A stretch of 64,000 nucleotides of DNA from Ovis canadensis (GCF_042477335.2 NC_091247.1:37065501-37129500), one strand, 5' to 3'; positions 1-12,465 are shown, numbered from the stretch's first letter. Notes: generated by a model not told the origin, from the sequence alone. Program-made: numbers and translations.

Positions 1-207
1 CAGAGAGCTCCCTGGCTCCTTCCCCCTTATGAAGACACAGCAAGAAGACAGCCACCTATGAGCCAGAGGCAGGCTCTCAGACACCAAATCTGCTGGCTCC
101 TTGATTTTGGACTTTTCAGGTTCCAGACCTCTGAGAAATAAATTTTTATTGTTTAAGCTACAAACTCTATGATATTCTTATTATAGCAGCCCAAATGGAC
201 TAAGACA
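1..207 (+). repeat. MLT1-type (ERVL-MaLR) LTR, 3' end
   Basis: The segment carries the usual 3' end of a MaLR LTR: an ion/exon-like 'dying cell' context is absent, but the phrase ending in AATAAA, a TGTTTAAGC-type stretch and a closing block reading TATAGCAGCCCAAATGGAC is characteristic of MLT1. The left end is cut by the window edge. Subfamily is not resolved. Confidence 0.7.
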
Positions 208-545
208 CCAAGTTCCAACTTGTTTGGGGAAGCCCACAGTTGACAAGAAGTCTGATTCTGTAGTTATTGTCACAAAGTGTCCCAAATCTGATCTCCATCC
301 TGTATGTTGCGCTGGGACCCTTGCCCTTCCTAGATCTCAGTCCCAGTGGTGAGAGAAACTCCAGGCCCTGGAATGATCTGTGACTAGATGACTGAAGACA
401 CTCTCTGCCCAGTGAGTCACTTTCCCTCTCCAGGTATGCCACATTATTATTGTGCAAGAGCATATGTTTTAATATTTAATAGAGTTAAGCATGTTCATTC
501 CTTTTTTAAAAAGTTTCCTGTCACATAGCTGGCATTCAGTAAATT
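208..545. other. Intergenic sequence, nothing recognised
   Basis: Between the MLT1 end and the L1 fragment I see no coding signal, no splice-framed exon and no repeat I can name. The short reading frame on the minus strand here has no recognisable protein features. Confidence 0.5.
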
Positions 546-1480
546 TTTAAAAATGTTTACTTTATATTGGAATATAGTTGATTTATGATGTGTTAGGTTC
601 AGGTGTACAACAAAGTAATTCAATTATACATATACTTATATCTATTCTCTTTCAGATTCTTGTCGCACATAGGTTATTACAGAATATTGAGCAGAGTTCC
701 CTGTACTATACAATAGGCCCTTGTTCATTATCTCTTTTACATGTAGGAGGAGTGTGTTAATGTTAATCCCAACCTCCTAATTTATCCCTCCATCACAACT
801 TTCTCCTTTGGTAGCCATGAATTTGTTTTCTAAGTCGGTAAATCTGTTTCTGTTTTGTAAAAAGTTAATTTGTATGATTTTTTACATTCCACGTATAAGT
901 GATACCATATGATATTTGTCTTTCTCTAACTTACTTCACTTAGTACAGTAACCCCTATGTCCATCCATGTTGCTGCAAATGGCATTGTTTCATTCTTTTT
1001 ATGGCTGAATAATATTCCATTATTTATATGTACTACATCTTTATCCATCCATCAGTCAGTGGACATTTAGGTTGCTCTCATGTCCTGGCCTTTGTACATA
1101 CTGCTGCAATGAGCATAGGGGTGCATGTATCTCTTTTGAATTATGGTTTTCTCTGGGTATATGCCCAGGAGTGGGGTTGTTGGATCATACGGTAATTCTA
1201 TTTTTAGTTTTTTAAGGAATCTCCACAATATTCTCCATAGTGGCTGCACCAGTTTACATTCTCACCAGTAGTATAGGAGGGCTCCCTTTTCTCCACACCC
1301 TCTCTAGCACTTATTGTTTGTAGACTTTTTGATGTTGGCCATTATGTCAGTCAGAATGAATAATAAAAAGAATAATACATAAAAAGAATAATACATCATT
1401 ATAATTTTTATTTGCATTTCTCTAATAATTAGTGATGTTGAGCATCTTTTCATGTGAATAATTTTATAAATGAATGCTTC
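546..1480 (-). mobile_element. 5'-truncated L1 LINE (ORF2 C-terminus and 3' UTR)
   Basis: Read on the minus strand, 1249-1067 encodes a typical mammalian L1 ORF2 C-terminal segment (it includes [15 protein letters not shown] and MHPYAHCSSMYKGQ). The part from about 1000 down to 546 matches the ruminant L1 3' UTR as I remember it (phrases such as TATTACAGAATATTGAG on the plus strand). The element is truncated at its 5' end near 1480 and has no intact ORF. An AATAATACATAAAAAGAATAATACATC duplication-like stretch at about 1365-1400 suggests local slippage. Confidence 0.85.
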
Positions 1481-4410
1481 AAAGAGCTTATGGTCATGGT
1501 GACATGATAAACTAAATAGATAAAAAGAAATGGTGCCATAGGAATATATTCATTCAATAGATGATTAAACAGCTGTTACATGTAAGGCACTGTGCCAAGT
1601 GCAGTGGAAGATCCTAGAGTAAATAAACAACAGATATGTACATAAACTACTTGGCCTTACCTCCACTTTGAAGGCACCCAGAATGAAGTGGAGACCTGGG
1701 CCGACCAGCTAGATGAGGTCTATAGAAACTGAAGCTCAATACAATTCTAGGTTGTTATTCAAGTAGAAATGCACAGTAGTGTGCAAAATGGATAGTATCC
1801 TGAAACCATGGAAAAGTTGAGGTGGCACCTTCTGGCCCAACGGAAAAAGTAGGGAGCTGTGAGAATCAGAGTGGTAGGCTTTGAGGAGAAGCTGAACACA
1901 TGTTTTTAGGAAAATGATCCAAAAAGGAAACCCTGAAGTTATCTACATCAGGTCGATGACTGCCTTGACTCCAGGGACACTCACCTTTCCAATCCGTAGT
2001 TTCATCAGGGTACTCTTACCGGCAATAGGTTAAGAGCAAAGACAATCAGCAGAGGCTCCATCAACCTGTGCTGAAGGGGATCCCCAAAGAAAAATGCTTA
2101 GAAAACCATATGTGTCCCTTCTATGTGAACAGTTGAACAGTCTATCAGAAATGCATGCCTCCTTACAAAGAAAAAATCTACTCCCAACAGATCGGCATAG
2201 CTTTGTGAACTTCTGTGCAGTTAGGAAATTGATTTTCTGTTCTCTCTTGACTCCCTCTGAACAGTGGAACTCAGTTATTGAACTTTACTTCCTGGTCTCC
2301 CAGTAACCCTATTTGGTGACATTAGAATTAGGCGTTTAATTCAATGTAGTACAAAGCCCAATCAGATTAACTTTATGGTTTCAAGACCTCTGCTTGGAAA
2401 CGGAATCCTACGTTCTCTATTCCTCATCCAAAAATTGCCAAAAAGGTGGCAGGGGTCAGGGGAGGTGGACTAGGGGTAGGTGGAGTCAGGGGATAGAGGG
2501 TTGGGTAGGGGTAGGTAGAGTGGGGAGGTGGGGGAACCAGCCTGGGGTGCAGCGTGGCTCTCCTGGGTGATATGCCCCACTATACCCTGAACCTTTGAAC
2601 CTTTTCAGAGCTAGATAGCTACAAGCCTATTCTGTGAAGCTTGACTGGCACCTGTCTTTCAAAACATAGAGTGACTACTAGATTTCTTTTCCATGGAATA
2701 TAAAAATAAAGCGACACACTGAGCCAAAAGATAAATAGCTGACATCTTCAGGCACCCAAGTGGAATGCAGTTGACATGCGGCATTTAATACAATCCTTAC
2801 CCTTGGCTCTCTTCATGGGCATATGACCCACACGGTCCACAGGGCCCCACTCTCAGGAAGGCCGCTGCCCTTGGTTTACTGCTCTGCTGTTGCTGCCATC
2901 ACAAGAGTCTTACTAACTTTTGAGCAAGGGATTTTCCCTTAGCACAGGACCCCGCAGATTATATAACCAGTTCTATCTTCACCATAACTCAGTTTGGTGG
3001 GCATTATTGATCTCAGGGAAACAAATGTTCAGAGTGGGCTCAGTAACTCACCCAACGTCAGGTGGGAAATGGAAGAGTAGGGATTTGAAGTCAGGTCCCT
3101 GCTACCAACACCAAATCATTGCTCTGTTGTTTCAGTGATGCTGCCCCTTGGACTTGGTTGTCTAATTCAAGTTGGCTCATCTCTCTGAATTAAGATATTA
3201 ATTCTGGACCCTACAGGTTAAAGTGCATTATCAGGTGGGTTCCCCCCTTTAATCATCAAGATAATTACTTTAGAACTCTTATTAGTTCTGCACATATAGT
3301 GTTTATTTTCTAACAAACTTTTTTCCAGCACAGTGTGACACATTTTGTCTTTGAAGCCTAGGCAGTCTTTTTATCCTCATACACTTTTAAAATGGCATTA
3401 CAGATGTCGACAGGAAGAACATTTGCTCTATAACAAAATTACATTTCTTTCTAAGATGTAGTGATTTAATAATTAAAACAATATCCATGAAATATAAATA
3501 CAAGGTATTCATAAATAAATTAAATTAGATTATGGCTGCTAAGAGCCAATTATCATGTGAAATATCTCTGATGGTTGAAATAATAAGAGAGCAGAATATT
3601 AATTCTGACAGTCTCTATAGGCCATGGTTATAAATGGCTAGAATGGTCTAATAGCTTATGGAGTTTTATTGAGATTTGAGACAGCCCTTAAAATACTCAC
3701 TGTGTGTTAGAAATTAGTTGTCTTGATTGATTTTAGTTATAATTCCATTATATGTTTACAGCATGGGAGAAGGAGGAGTGCTGTAGAACTAAGAAAAATC
3801 TGTTCTACTTAAGAAATAATAGGAACTAAGACAGTGGTACCATGACTAAGAAGTTCCAACAAACCTCGATTTGAATACATTCTAGCTGTATGACCTTGAA
3901 CAATTTACTTAAGTTCTCAAATGTCTTCATCTATAGAAAAGGATTGTAATGAGGAGTACATTAGACAATGCATAAAGCACAGAGCCTGGCACTTAGCAAG
4001 CCCAGAAGTAAATGTTAGTTTTTGTGATTTCTGTTGCCACGGAGGGAGAACTTGAAGGTTTGGGGAATATAGGCCTTTCTTACCGCACTATGGTCTTAAG
4101 GGTCATAAAAATTTCTTCAACAATAACTTGATAAATTAGTGGGATAGCTCAGTGGTGTGCTGGTAAACCTTTACTAACCAGCTCTGGGTGGCCAGGGGAG
4201 TCAAGGGGCCCTGATCTGCAGTGCTTCCTGATTTCCATGGTGTAAATACTCCCGCCATGACTGATCTCAGGCTACCAACATGATGTTGCTCAACATGGAG
4301 TTGGGAAAAAGACGATGCAGTCATCTCTCAAGAACTGGTGTGACCCGGTTCCAGGCCCACTGGGAAACCGTGGGTTCCAGTTCTGGCCCTGCAGCAATCA
4401 AATTGCATGT
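1481..4410. other. Intergenic sequence without a recognised gene
   Basis: About 2.9 kb of moderately AT-rich DNA. I found no exon-like ORF with conserved protein content. The one compositional outlier is the G-rich tract at 2446-2535, listed separately. Short reading frames here show no family features. Confidence 0.5.
2446..2535 (+). repeat. G-rich, quadruplex-prone minisatellite-like tract
   Basis: About 90 bp dominated by GGGG runs separated by short loops, with imperfect reiteration of a GGGGTAGGT(A/G)GAGT-like unit. Neighbouring DNA is AT-rich, so the strand asymmetry is conspicuous. Enough G4 runs are present for one or more intramolecular quadruplexes on the plus strand. No gene is attached to it. 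Confidence 0.6.
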
Positions 4411-4605
4411 GTGTGCTAGTCACTCAGTCAAGCCCCATGGACTGAAGCCCACCAGGCTTCTCTGTCCATGGAATTCTCCAGGCAAGAATACTGGAGTGGG
4501 TAGCCGTTTTCTTCTCCAGGGGGTCTTCCCAACCCAGGGGTTGAAACCACCTCTCTTACATCTCCTGCATTGCAGGCAGATTCTTGACCAAAAGCCCCTG
4601 GGCAA
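4411..4605 (-). mobile_element. Bov-tA / Bov-A SINE
   Basis: The reverse-complement form of the ruminant SINE is clear: a degraded CACTCAGTC end, then TTCTCCAGGCAAGAATACTGG, then GGTCTTCCCAACCCAGGG and the TGCATTGCAGGCAGATTCTT tRNA-like box. Short ORFs on both strands here are SINE-derived and not genes. Confidence 0.9.
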
Positions 4606-6680
4606 TTCCCACCCTCCCTGGCCTCCGCTTCTTCATCTGTAGTAGCACCTATCTGGCATTTCTCATAGGATTGATGTGACAATGAAATAAACAGAGAACA
4701 TGAAAAACTATTGAGCCTGTGAAACAACAGAGAGTAAATTGGCAGGAGTGTGGATGCACAGACTCCTGCAGTTACAGAGGAGCTTTGTCTGATTTTAAGG
4801 TCCCAAGACCCGTGTGTGTTCTTTTGTCTTTTGATCTGCTGCTCAGCTGGGCCCTGGAGCTCTTGGTTTATTTACTCTAGTCTTTTTTTTTTCTCTCTCC
4901 AACCATTTAGCTCATAATGATTATCTGCACAATTAACATAATAAAGCAAGTCAGTTAGGCTCTTTCAAGCACTAAGGAAAAATGACCAGCTCCTGTTTCT
5001 TGAGGCCTACTTGAATCTGAAAGGGAGTTTGAGAAAGTGCAGAGCTGAGTGCCACTCACCCCTGGAGCACAGGAACAAGGATTCCTCATCCTTTGGGACC
5101 TATGTCTGTCCTGGTGGCCTGGTCACCCTTTTTCCCCTCAGACATGGGTGCCCTTAGTTTCTGAGTCTAGTCCCCCCACTTCCCACCAATAGTCACAAAG
5201 TTCTCTCTGTGTGTTTTATTATCTACTCTTGATGGCTTGTCACTGTGGCCACTTCTGCTTCAACTACAATAAAAAACTGCACGTCACAGCAGGAACCCGA
5301 GTCAGACAGGGGCCCAGATCTCTGCGCCACTGGGGACTTCCGTTGAGCTGGTTATGTAACATTTCTAGGCTTTGGGTCTCTTCAACTGCAGAACGGGGAT
5401 CACAGTGCCTACCTCATAGGGCTGGTAAGACATTCCAATTGTTGGAACATGTCAAATGTTTAGAAGAGTATCTAGCCCACAATTCCTTGTTGATAGCCGT
5501 CCTGCTTCTATACCACTGTCAACTTAAAAAAGTTGCCCGATAGAAGGTTGTGAGTAAAGTTTTATTTGGGGCAAAATGAGGACTGCAGCCTGGGAGACAG
5601 CACATCAGATGGCTCTGAGAGTCTGCTCCAAAGAGGTAGGGAGGGAAGATCAATATATGTGATTTTGGTGAAGAGGGAGTTCAATCCAATCAAATGCTTA
5701 TTTTACAAAAGGTTTTCTGCTAGTCATGAGGAGCTGATGTCACCATGAAGGGATTTAGTGCTTTTCTCAATATGAGAAGATGCCAGGATTGGGATCATGA
5801 AATCAGTTCCTGAAAATACCCAGCTATCTAAAGACCTGTTTCACCAGTCTCCCTGGCACACCAAGTGCCTCATTCTCCACCCAGAGCTCCCTTCAGGGCG
5901 GGCTGAACGTCACCAGCTGCAGCAGCACAGGAGTCAGTCCCTGCAGAGGCAGATGGCAGATGCCCTTGGCAAGGGCCTGCGGTTGACACCATCTATCTGT
6001 GGTCTCCCTGCCAAGCCTGGGCTCTGATTGGGTCTCTCTGTCACAGTCCAGGGCAGCGGTTCTCCTGAATGGAGCGCTCTCACAGGCCTTCCCTCTCGTC
6101 TGCCTCTATGTGGCTGCTCTTGGCTGCAAAGCACTACTGCAGGACACAAAAGGGCACACTGCAAGTAAGGAACCCATCTTCAGCCCTGAGGAGGGCTGTG
6201 GCTGTGCACACACCATGAGTCTCTCCGCCTTTCTCCTTGACAGCAAGCAGCCCTTTCCGAACATCTAACAGGAAGTGACATCCAGCTATAAGCGTATCCA
6301 AGAAGACATATTGCATAACCGGGTAAAGGAAGGTGTTGAGGATTCTAATCAGAGGAAAATACAAGGAAGTTTGGTGGCTTTTTCATCGGTGGATCTTTTA
6401 GAACTTTGTCCTTCACTCTCCTTGATTTGAAGTTTTAGTCTTCAGAGGCTGTGCTGGCTGTCAACCTTTTTCAGCCCCAACACCCCGAGTGGCCCACTCC
6501 TGTCAATAACAGCCTCTGAGCCTGCCAGTGAATCACAGGCGCGGGTATAATAATCCCTAAGGGCTTGGTGGGTTGATAAGAAACAGTCAGCTTCTTCATT
6601 TTCCTCAGAGGGAAAGCATTTAAGAGTGTGTTTCCAAGGTTCAGCTGCTCATCTAATAACAATAATAATTACCTTAATGT
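4606..6680. other. Intergenic sequence; possible old LTR-like remnant at 5545-5830
   Basis: No host exon was recognised. The stretch from about 5545 (AAGTTTTATTTGGGGCAAAATGAGG...) to about 5830 resembles repeats I have seen in artiodactyl DNA with a polyadenylation-like start, but I cannot assign a family. Overlapping ORFs on both strands between 5.8 and 6.4 kb look like chance reading frames. Confidence 0.4.
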
Positions 6681-6800
6681 TCTTCAATAGGGAATTAGTT
6701 AAACAAATTATGGTACATCCATGGTACATGATGCAGCCATTAAATTAAATGGAGTAGAACAATACACTGTATTTCATTAATGGTTACACGGCTCTAAAAC
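6680..6800 (+). mobile_element. Short L1 fragment (3' region)
   Basis: The wording around ATTATGGTACATCC and GATGCAGCCATTAAATTAAA matches the common L1 motif near the ORF2/3' region. Only about 120 bp is recognisable, heavily mutated. Confidence 0.5.
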
Positions 6801-9785
6801 TGTACCATGTGGGTGGTTTTGTGAGTGTTGCAACTTGTGGGTGGGGGTTGTTGTTAAGAATTTTGGAATTAAGAAGTAGTCCAGCTGCATCTTGAATTAA
6901 AATCAGACCCCTGGATGTGAGCCGACATTGCATTTGCATCCTGGCCTCCCAAAAAGGGAACAAGACAGGACCCGGCATGAACAAGTTTCCTGGAACACCA
7001 TTGGAAAGCCAAAGGGACATTGTAAAGATGAGCCTGAGACTGGAATTACAATTTCTGGGAGATGGCATAGTTCAGAACTGGGTGTTCCAAGGGGAGAGCG
7101 ATTATGTGAGTCACTAAATGGAGGAAGTCTCTGAGACTCCCTTGTGGAATCAGCATCAGCTGGTCGAGCTGGTTCAAGGCCAGCAACCTGCTCGCCCACC
7201 AGCCACTACCTCGGGGACTGAACATCTGGGAAGCACAGGGTCTAACTTCTTCCCACTGGGAAGATGCACGGGGAGCCCAGTGCTGGGGAGCAAAGGAAAT
7301 GTTTGAGAAGGGGTTAGAACATGCTACAGAAAGAGGACAAGGATAAACAGACATGGGAGCAGGGAGATGCCACCGCCCACCCGTGGGAACATTTCCAAGG
7401 CCCCCAGCCAGAGAAGTGTTGGCAGGAGGGCCTTTCTGGGCAGGCGGGTCACCCTTGCTTCTCGGAAATGGCCATATGGCAGGACACATAGCAACTGGGA
7501 TGGATACTTCAAATTCAAAACTTAACAGCCAGGGCTTGGGGAATGTTGACATCTCCCCAGACATCTGCAGTGCACTTTCTGCCTGGGTTCCTAGGGCAAT
7601 GATATGCAGCCAAAAAATGAGCAAACCACAGTGTTTTAGCCCTCATTGTTATTCTGAGGTGCCATTAAATGTGAGTGCCCATGAGCTGAAGAAGAAAGAG
7701 AAGCTGCCTTAGCAGCCAGCAAGAAGCAGGACTGAGATGTTCAGGCAGGCCTCCACCAGAGCCAGTCTGAGATGACTCCACCCTTTGAGGACAATCCCTG
7801 ACATTCCAGGTCTCAAGACGTGTGGACAAGCAGGTTGCCCTGACCAGCGCTCTCAAATACGGAATATAAGTCTTGGATTTGCTTTCCATGTGTCAGAATA
7901 AGAAGTGGGAACACTGTACTCCCGTCATTCACCTTCAGATATTTCACCGTGAGCTTGGAAGTGGCTTTGTAATTACTTGTCTATCTCTGTGTAACACTGT
8001 GGCCCAATACTTAGTAGCTTAAGACAGTAATGATTTATTATCTCTCATGGGTTCCATGGTTCAGAAATTCAGACTAAGCACTGTGGGGAGAGCTTGAGTC
8101 AGCTCCACTCTCTCTGGGGCCTTAGCTGGAAGGAGCCACAGCTGGGACTGGGATGACAAGAAAGGCTCATCAAAAAAAAAAAAGAAAAAAAGAAAGGCTC
8201 ATCCACTCACGCAGCTGACTCTTGAGGCTGACTAGAGGCTGATACCTTTACTGGGCTATTGCCCATAAAACCAGCATGAACCCTCTTCCGTGCCTTGGGC
8301 TTCCTCAGAATATGGCGTCTGGGATCCAAGAACAAGGACCCCAAGAAAGCCAGGCAGACACCGTATCCTCTTTATGTACTAACCTTGGAAGTCACATAGT
8401 ATCACTTCTGCCACATTTTTGTTGTGGTCAGAATTGAGTCACTAAGTCTCACCTGTATTTAAAGGGAGGATTAGATTCCATCTTCTGACAAGAGGCGGGT
8501 CAAGGAATTTGTGGATCTATTTAAAAACCAACCAGAGTTACATGGATTAGGACAAATAGGGACTGAAAAGCAGCTTGCTCCCCACAGCTCCTTTTCCTCA
8601 CCATAACTAAGGTGTTGAAGCTTGTAGGGAGTAGGAATTGAAAGGTATCATTAAGACTTTTGCTATGGAGATGGTGCCATTCCATCTCCAGCCTAGTATG
8701 TGAGGAGGAGGTGAGATAGATTTGCTCAGCTCCAGCCAGCAGTACCCAAAGAATCTCCAGAAAAGAATTAAATATGGTCTGAAGAAGGTTATGATGTAAG
8801 AAAGGGAGGTTCTAGCCTGTAAACAGAGGGCATTAATAGGAGGCATCGCTAGACATGGGACATCCCTTTGGGAAAGTCCACAAAGAATCAACAGAAGGGA
8901 AGGGGAAATGGACAAAACCTCTTAGCATGTGAGCAGGAATCTTTCTAGTATTATGGTTTTGACCCTGGCCTTTGCAACACAGTAGCTATTTAAATTATAA
9001 GTGCCTTAACCTGGCTGCTTGGCTGTTAGGAGCTTTGGTTTCCTCAGCGGTAAAATGTGAATGAGAGCATCACCCAGCTCATAGGGTTTGTGTGAGATTT
9101 AAAACCCACAGTGCCTGACACCTCACTGTTGCTTGTTGCTGTCCTCTCGCCAGGCTGGCCCCTCCCATCTCTAAAGAAGACTCAGTTTCTTCCTCTTTCT
9201 GAAGCTCTCAGGAGTCTTGTCTGGCCAGGGAGGTTTCTATGTGCTTTTCCTTTGTAAGAGGAAAGAAGGACCATGAAAAAGAGAATAGGAACCAGGACTC
9301 AACGCTGAGGGAGAAGTTTTTCATGGAATTTTGAGGAATGAAATTCAGGATAGTTCAGGAGTGTAAACCAAGATATAGGAGAAGAGAGAGAGAAAAAAGG
9401 AGGATTTTCTAAGACAAATCCTTCACGTGGTTCAAAAAATACAATTACGAACTAGAGTTCATTTTTAATTAACTTTTGGTTGTTGGGGATATTTTTTGAT
9501 CAGGACACTGCTCAGAATCTGGACCATGTGGAAACAGTTTAGTGTATGTTACATATTTTTAACTAAAACGAAGGCTCAGAGCTGTTGGTATAGTTTGATT
9601 CCATTTGCGTATGCTTTTGCATAGAAAACTTCTGGAGGAAACACAAGCCACTATGAACAGTAGTTTCCTTTGGGCTGAAGGAGAGGTTGTTATTTTGTTC
9701 TCTTTGGCTCCATAAATTTTTTTTTAATAAAGGCATATATCACTTTCCGGATCTACTTAAGTTAGGCGTTTGTTTTTGTAAATAA
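6801..9785. other. Intergenic sequence without a recognised gene
   Basis: Several overlapping ORFs up to 192 codons occur on both strands (7046-7624), but none shows a protein family signature or splice-site framing. At about 7980-8160 a phrase like TTAGTAGCTTAAGACAGTAATGATTTATTATCTC suggests an ancient LTR or DNA-transposon relic that I cannot name. An A-rich simple tract lies at 8171-8193. Confidence 0.45.
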
Positions 9786-9890
9786 GTTACCTGCACACTG
9801 CGATGAAGAGGAGCCACCGCTTGCCCCAGCTTGCCTGTGTGAAGCTACGAAGACCCAGCACCGCCATAAATAAATAAATAAAAAGAAGTA
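9786..9890 (+). mobile_element. 3' part of a CHR/ART-type tRNA-derived SINE
   Basis: The stretch CTACGAAGACCCAGCACCGCC followed by an ATAAATAAATAAATA tail is the 3' end of the cetartiodactyl tRNA-derived SINE group. The 5' half is missing or too mutated. Confidence 0.65.
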
Positions 9891-10827
9891 AACAATGGAT
9901 GTACCTGTGTTCTCCCCCCAAAAAACTATTTACAAAAACAGATGATGCTTTTGTAGTCTGCAACCCTTTCTCTAGACTACTTTCCTTGCAAACAGAAGAA
10001 AAACCGGCTCTAATTTGTTGGATATTAAAAAAAAAAAAAAGTTTCAACAGTCAACTGAGAAGCTGCTCTCTTAATGCAGCTAAAGACTTGGGGCACTGGC
10101 AGGGACCATCCCCAGGCAGAGTGACATCAGCTCGGAGGGAGGGCCAGCTCCCAGGTCAGGCTCTCCTGCCCCTCCCGGCAAGGACCACCTCCTTCACCTC
10201 CTTCCTCAGCTCATTAAGGCCCCTGGAGATTGGCCCTCACACATTTCAGGGCTCCTGATCAAGAGGAGACACTTCTCACTGTGGAAAATTGGTTCTATTT
10301 CATTCATGGAACAGCATTTTCTTCCGTTGTCTGATGTATTGATTAGATTTCAGACAGGATAAGTGGGGTTGATGTCATTAAGTAAAAAGTCATCTCCTCT
10401 GGAAACAAACCAGAAAGTCTGGATTCCATGTTTAAAAGCCTTGGATCCCGTTAAGATGACATATTGAGAACCACGTGGATTCCAATTCAATAGGAGAAGT
10501 GAGAACTCCAAGTACCAGCAGGTTCGTGTGGACAGCTGAGGGGCAGAGACGGGGGAGGGTGGGAAATGAGGGCAGCATAATTTGTCAGTAAGGTCAGAGA
10601 ATTCTCAGCTACTTTTCCTCAAGAACAAGTGATCAATAAATCAAATACAGCCCATTTGCCAGGGTATGGCTGAATAAATTACAGTACGCCTATAACACTC
10701 TTCTTTCTGCCATAGTGTGAAATCTTCAAGCAGAACTGAGAACAAATAACACCCGAGTGAAGCACTTGACATTTTAGTCATGTTTCAGATGAGGCAGCTG
10801 ATACAATGGGGACAACACGGTGCAATA
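9891..10827. other. Intergenic sequence, nothing recognised
   Basis: Unique-looking DNA with an A14 run near 10026. No exon, RNA gene or confidently named repeat was seen. Confidence 0.45.
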
Positions 10828-10961
10828 GGTTGCATTCTGTCCCCTCAAAAGGTATGTTCCAGTCTTAACCTCTGAAATCTATGAATGTGACCTTATTGGG
10901 AAACAGAATCTTTGCAGATGTAATCAAGTTAAAATGAGGTGATACAGGATTAGGGTGGTCC

Positions 10962-10986
10962 CTAAGTCCAAAGTGATTGGTATCCT
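10962..10986. repeat. Left copy of a 25-bp direct repeat flanking a SINE
   Basis: The 25-mer beginning CTAAGTCCAAAG and ending GGTATCCT recurs exactly at 11142-11166 on the other side of the SINE. It behaves as a target-site duplication of MLT1 sequence. Confidence 0.9.
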
Positions 10987-11141
10987 AGGCTCCTCCCTCC
11001 ATGGGATTCTCCAGGCAAGAGTACTGGAGTGGGTTGCCATTTCCTTCTCCAGGGGATCTTCCCGACCCAGGGATCGAACCCGGGTCTCCCGCATTCCAGG
11101 CAGACACTTTAACCTCTGAGCCAGTGGAGAAGCCCCTTTCA
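10987..11141 (-). mobile_element. Bov-tA SINE, partial, with a long flanking duplication
   Basis: The reverse-complement SINE contains GGATCGAACCCGGGTCTCC and the CTCCAGGCAAGAGTACTGG block. Its SINE-sense 3' third (the part ending in the ACTGAGCGACT region) is absent, and no A-rich tail adjoins the flanking repeat. The exact 25-bp duplication on both sides shows it moved or was copied as this truncated unit. Confidence 0.85.
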
Positions 11142-11166
11142 CTAAGTCCAAAGTGATTGGTATCCT
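11142..11166. repeat. Right copy of the 25-bp direct repeat
   Basis: Identical to 10962-10986. After it the MLT1 LTR resumes with ATAAGTAGAGGGAG. Confidence 0.9.
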
Positions 11167-11214
11167 TATAAGTAGAGGGAGAAGACATAAAGGAAACCTA
11201 CTACCATTACTGAG

Positions 11215-11690
11215 TAAAAGAAGTCAATCTGGAAAGGCTACATACTGTATGACATTCTGGAAAAGGCAAAATGATGGAGACAGTAAAAAGATCAGTGGTT
11301 GCCAGGGGTTAGAGGGGAGGGAAGGCTGAATAATCTGAGTATAAAGGACTTTTAGGGCAGTGAAAATGCTGTGTGATATCATAATGATGGTTTCATGTCA
11401 TTATACATTTTTCCAAACCTACAGAGTATACAGAACCAAGAGTGATCCCTAATGCAAACTATGGACTCTGAGTGAACATAAGGTGTCGATGTAGGTTCAT
11501 TGATTGTAACAAATATATTACACTGGGGGTGGGGGCAGGTAGGCTGATGTGGGGGAATTCTGAGCATATGGGGGCCATAGGGGATATGGGAACTCACTGT
11601 ACTTTTCGCTCAATTTTGCCGTGAACCTAAAACTGCGCTAAAACATATAGTCTATTTGAAAAAAAGAGAGAGAGAGGGAGAAGCCAGTGC
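11215..11690 (+). mobile_element. Old L1 3' end
   Basis: The order TACTGTATGACATTC, AGTGGTTGCCAGGGGTTAG, CAAACTATGGACTCTGAGTG and TTGCCGTGAACCTAAAACTGC is the 3' region of ancient L1M elements. It ends in an A/GA-rich tract near 11660-11682. No coding potential remains. Confidence 0.7.
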
Positions 11691-11855
11691 TCATCTCTTG
11701 ACAAATTGAAAAATGCCTCTCCAAGTTCTGTCTCTAGTCACTAAAGTGTTTCCTGTTAGCAGTGGCCAGTGGGTGGGATAACACTGAGTCCAGGTATAGG
11801 AAAAGAAACATGCTGGCTGCCTTCCTCACTTGTTAGCTTGAAAACACAAAGGTGA

Positions 11856-12029
11856 GGGATTTTCCTGGTTGTCCAGTGGCTAAGACTCCATGCTCCCAAT
11901 GCAGGGGGCTGGGGTTTGATGCCTGGTCAGGGAACTAGATCCCACATGCCATATCAAAGAGTTAGCCTGCCTCAATTAAAGATCTCACTTGCTGGCACAG
12001 TCAAATAAGTATTTTAAGAAAGAAAGAAC
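11856..12029 (+). mobile_element. CHR-2/ART-type tRNA-derived SINE
   Basis: The head reads GGGATTTTCCTGGTTGTCCAG, followed by TTAAGACTCCATG-like and AGGGAACTAGATCCCACATG boxes and an A/G-rich tail (AAGAAAGAAAGAAC). This is the cetartiodactyl tRNA-derived SINE distinct from Bov-tA. Confidence 0.8.
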
Positions 12030-12465
12030 AGGAAATGTGCTTTGTCTGTGTGTTGTTTGATGAGGGGCCAGCAGGGCGCGCTCTTTAGCAGGCGCACACC
12101 CACTGAAATAGGAGCACGATATTTTTAGCAGAGCTGTGTGTGACCTTCACCCTGAAGTGAAAGTGCCTGGATGGTGGCAGAACATCCTGCTGGGGGTTAG
12201 GGGGTCAGTCATTCCAGGGCTGTGGCCGTGGGACTGGATGATAAAGCATGACCCAGAGTTGAGGGAGGGGAAATGTCACAGTTTCCATCCCCACCAAAGA
12301 TACCCCGTGTCTTAAAGGTGGTAAAGCCAGAGGGAGGGAAGCAGCTGTGGCAGAGGCGTGTTGCCTACTCCCCGCCCCCCACCTTTCCTGCCTCCTCCTC
12401 ATCATTTTGGAGCTGTGCCAAGCATTTCACATGCATTTGTGTGTGTGTGTGTCTTGCTACTTTCT
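12030..12465. other. Intergenic sequence with a short (TG)n
   Basis: No gene was recognised. A small TG dinucleotide run lies at about 12438-12452, just before the next L1 fragment. Confidence 0.5.

Larger units (their letters stand above)
10828..11205 (+). repeat. MLT1-type LTR interrupted by a SINE
   Basis: The MLT1 signature is present in order: GTCCCCTCAAAAGGTATGTTC, GAATGTGACCTTATTGGGAA, AATCAAGTTAAAATGAGGT, then TTAGGGTGGTCCCTAAGTCC and, after a SINE at 10987-11141, TATCCTTATAAGTAGAGGGAG. The SINE has split the LTR and duplicated 25 bp of it. Confidence 0.8.

Noticed and set aside
7046-7624. 192-codon minus-strand ORF
   Set aside because: No recognisable domain, no neighbouring splice-framed exons, and competing ORFs on the opposite strand.
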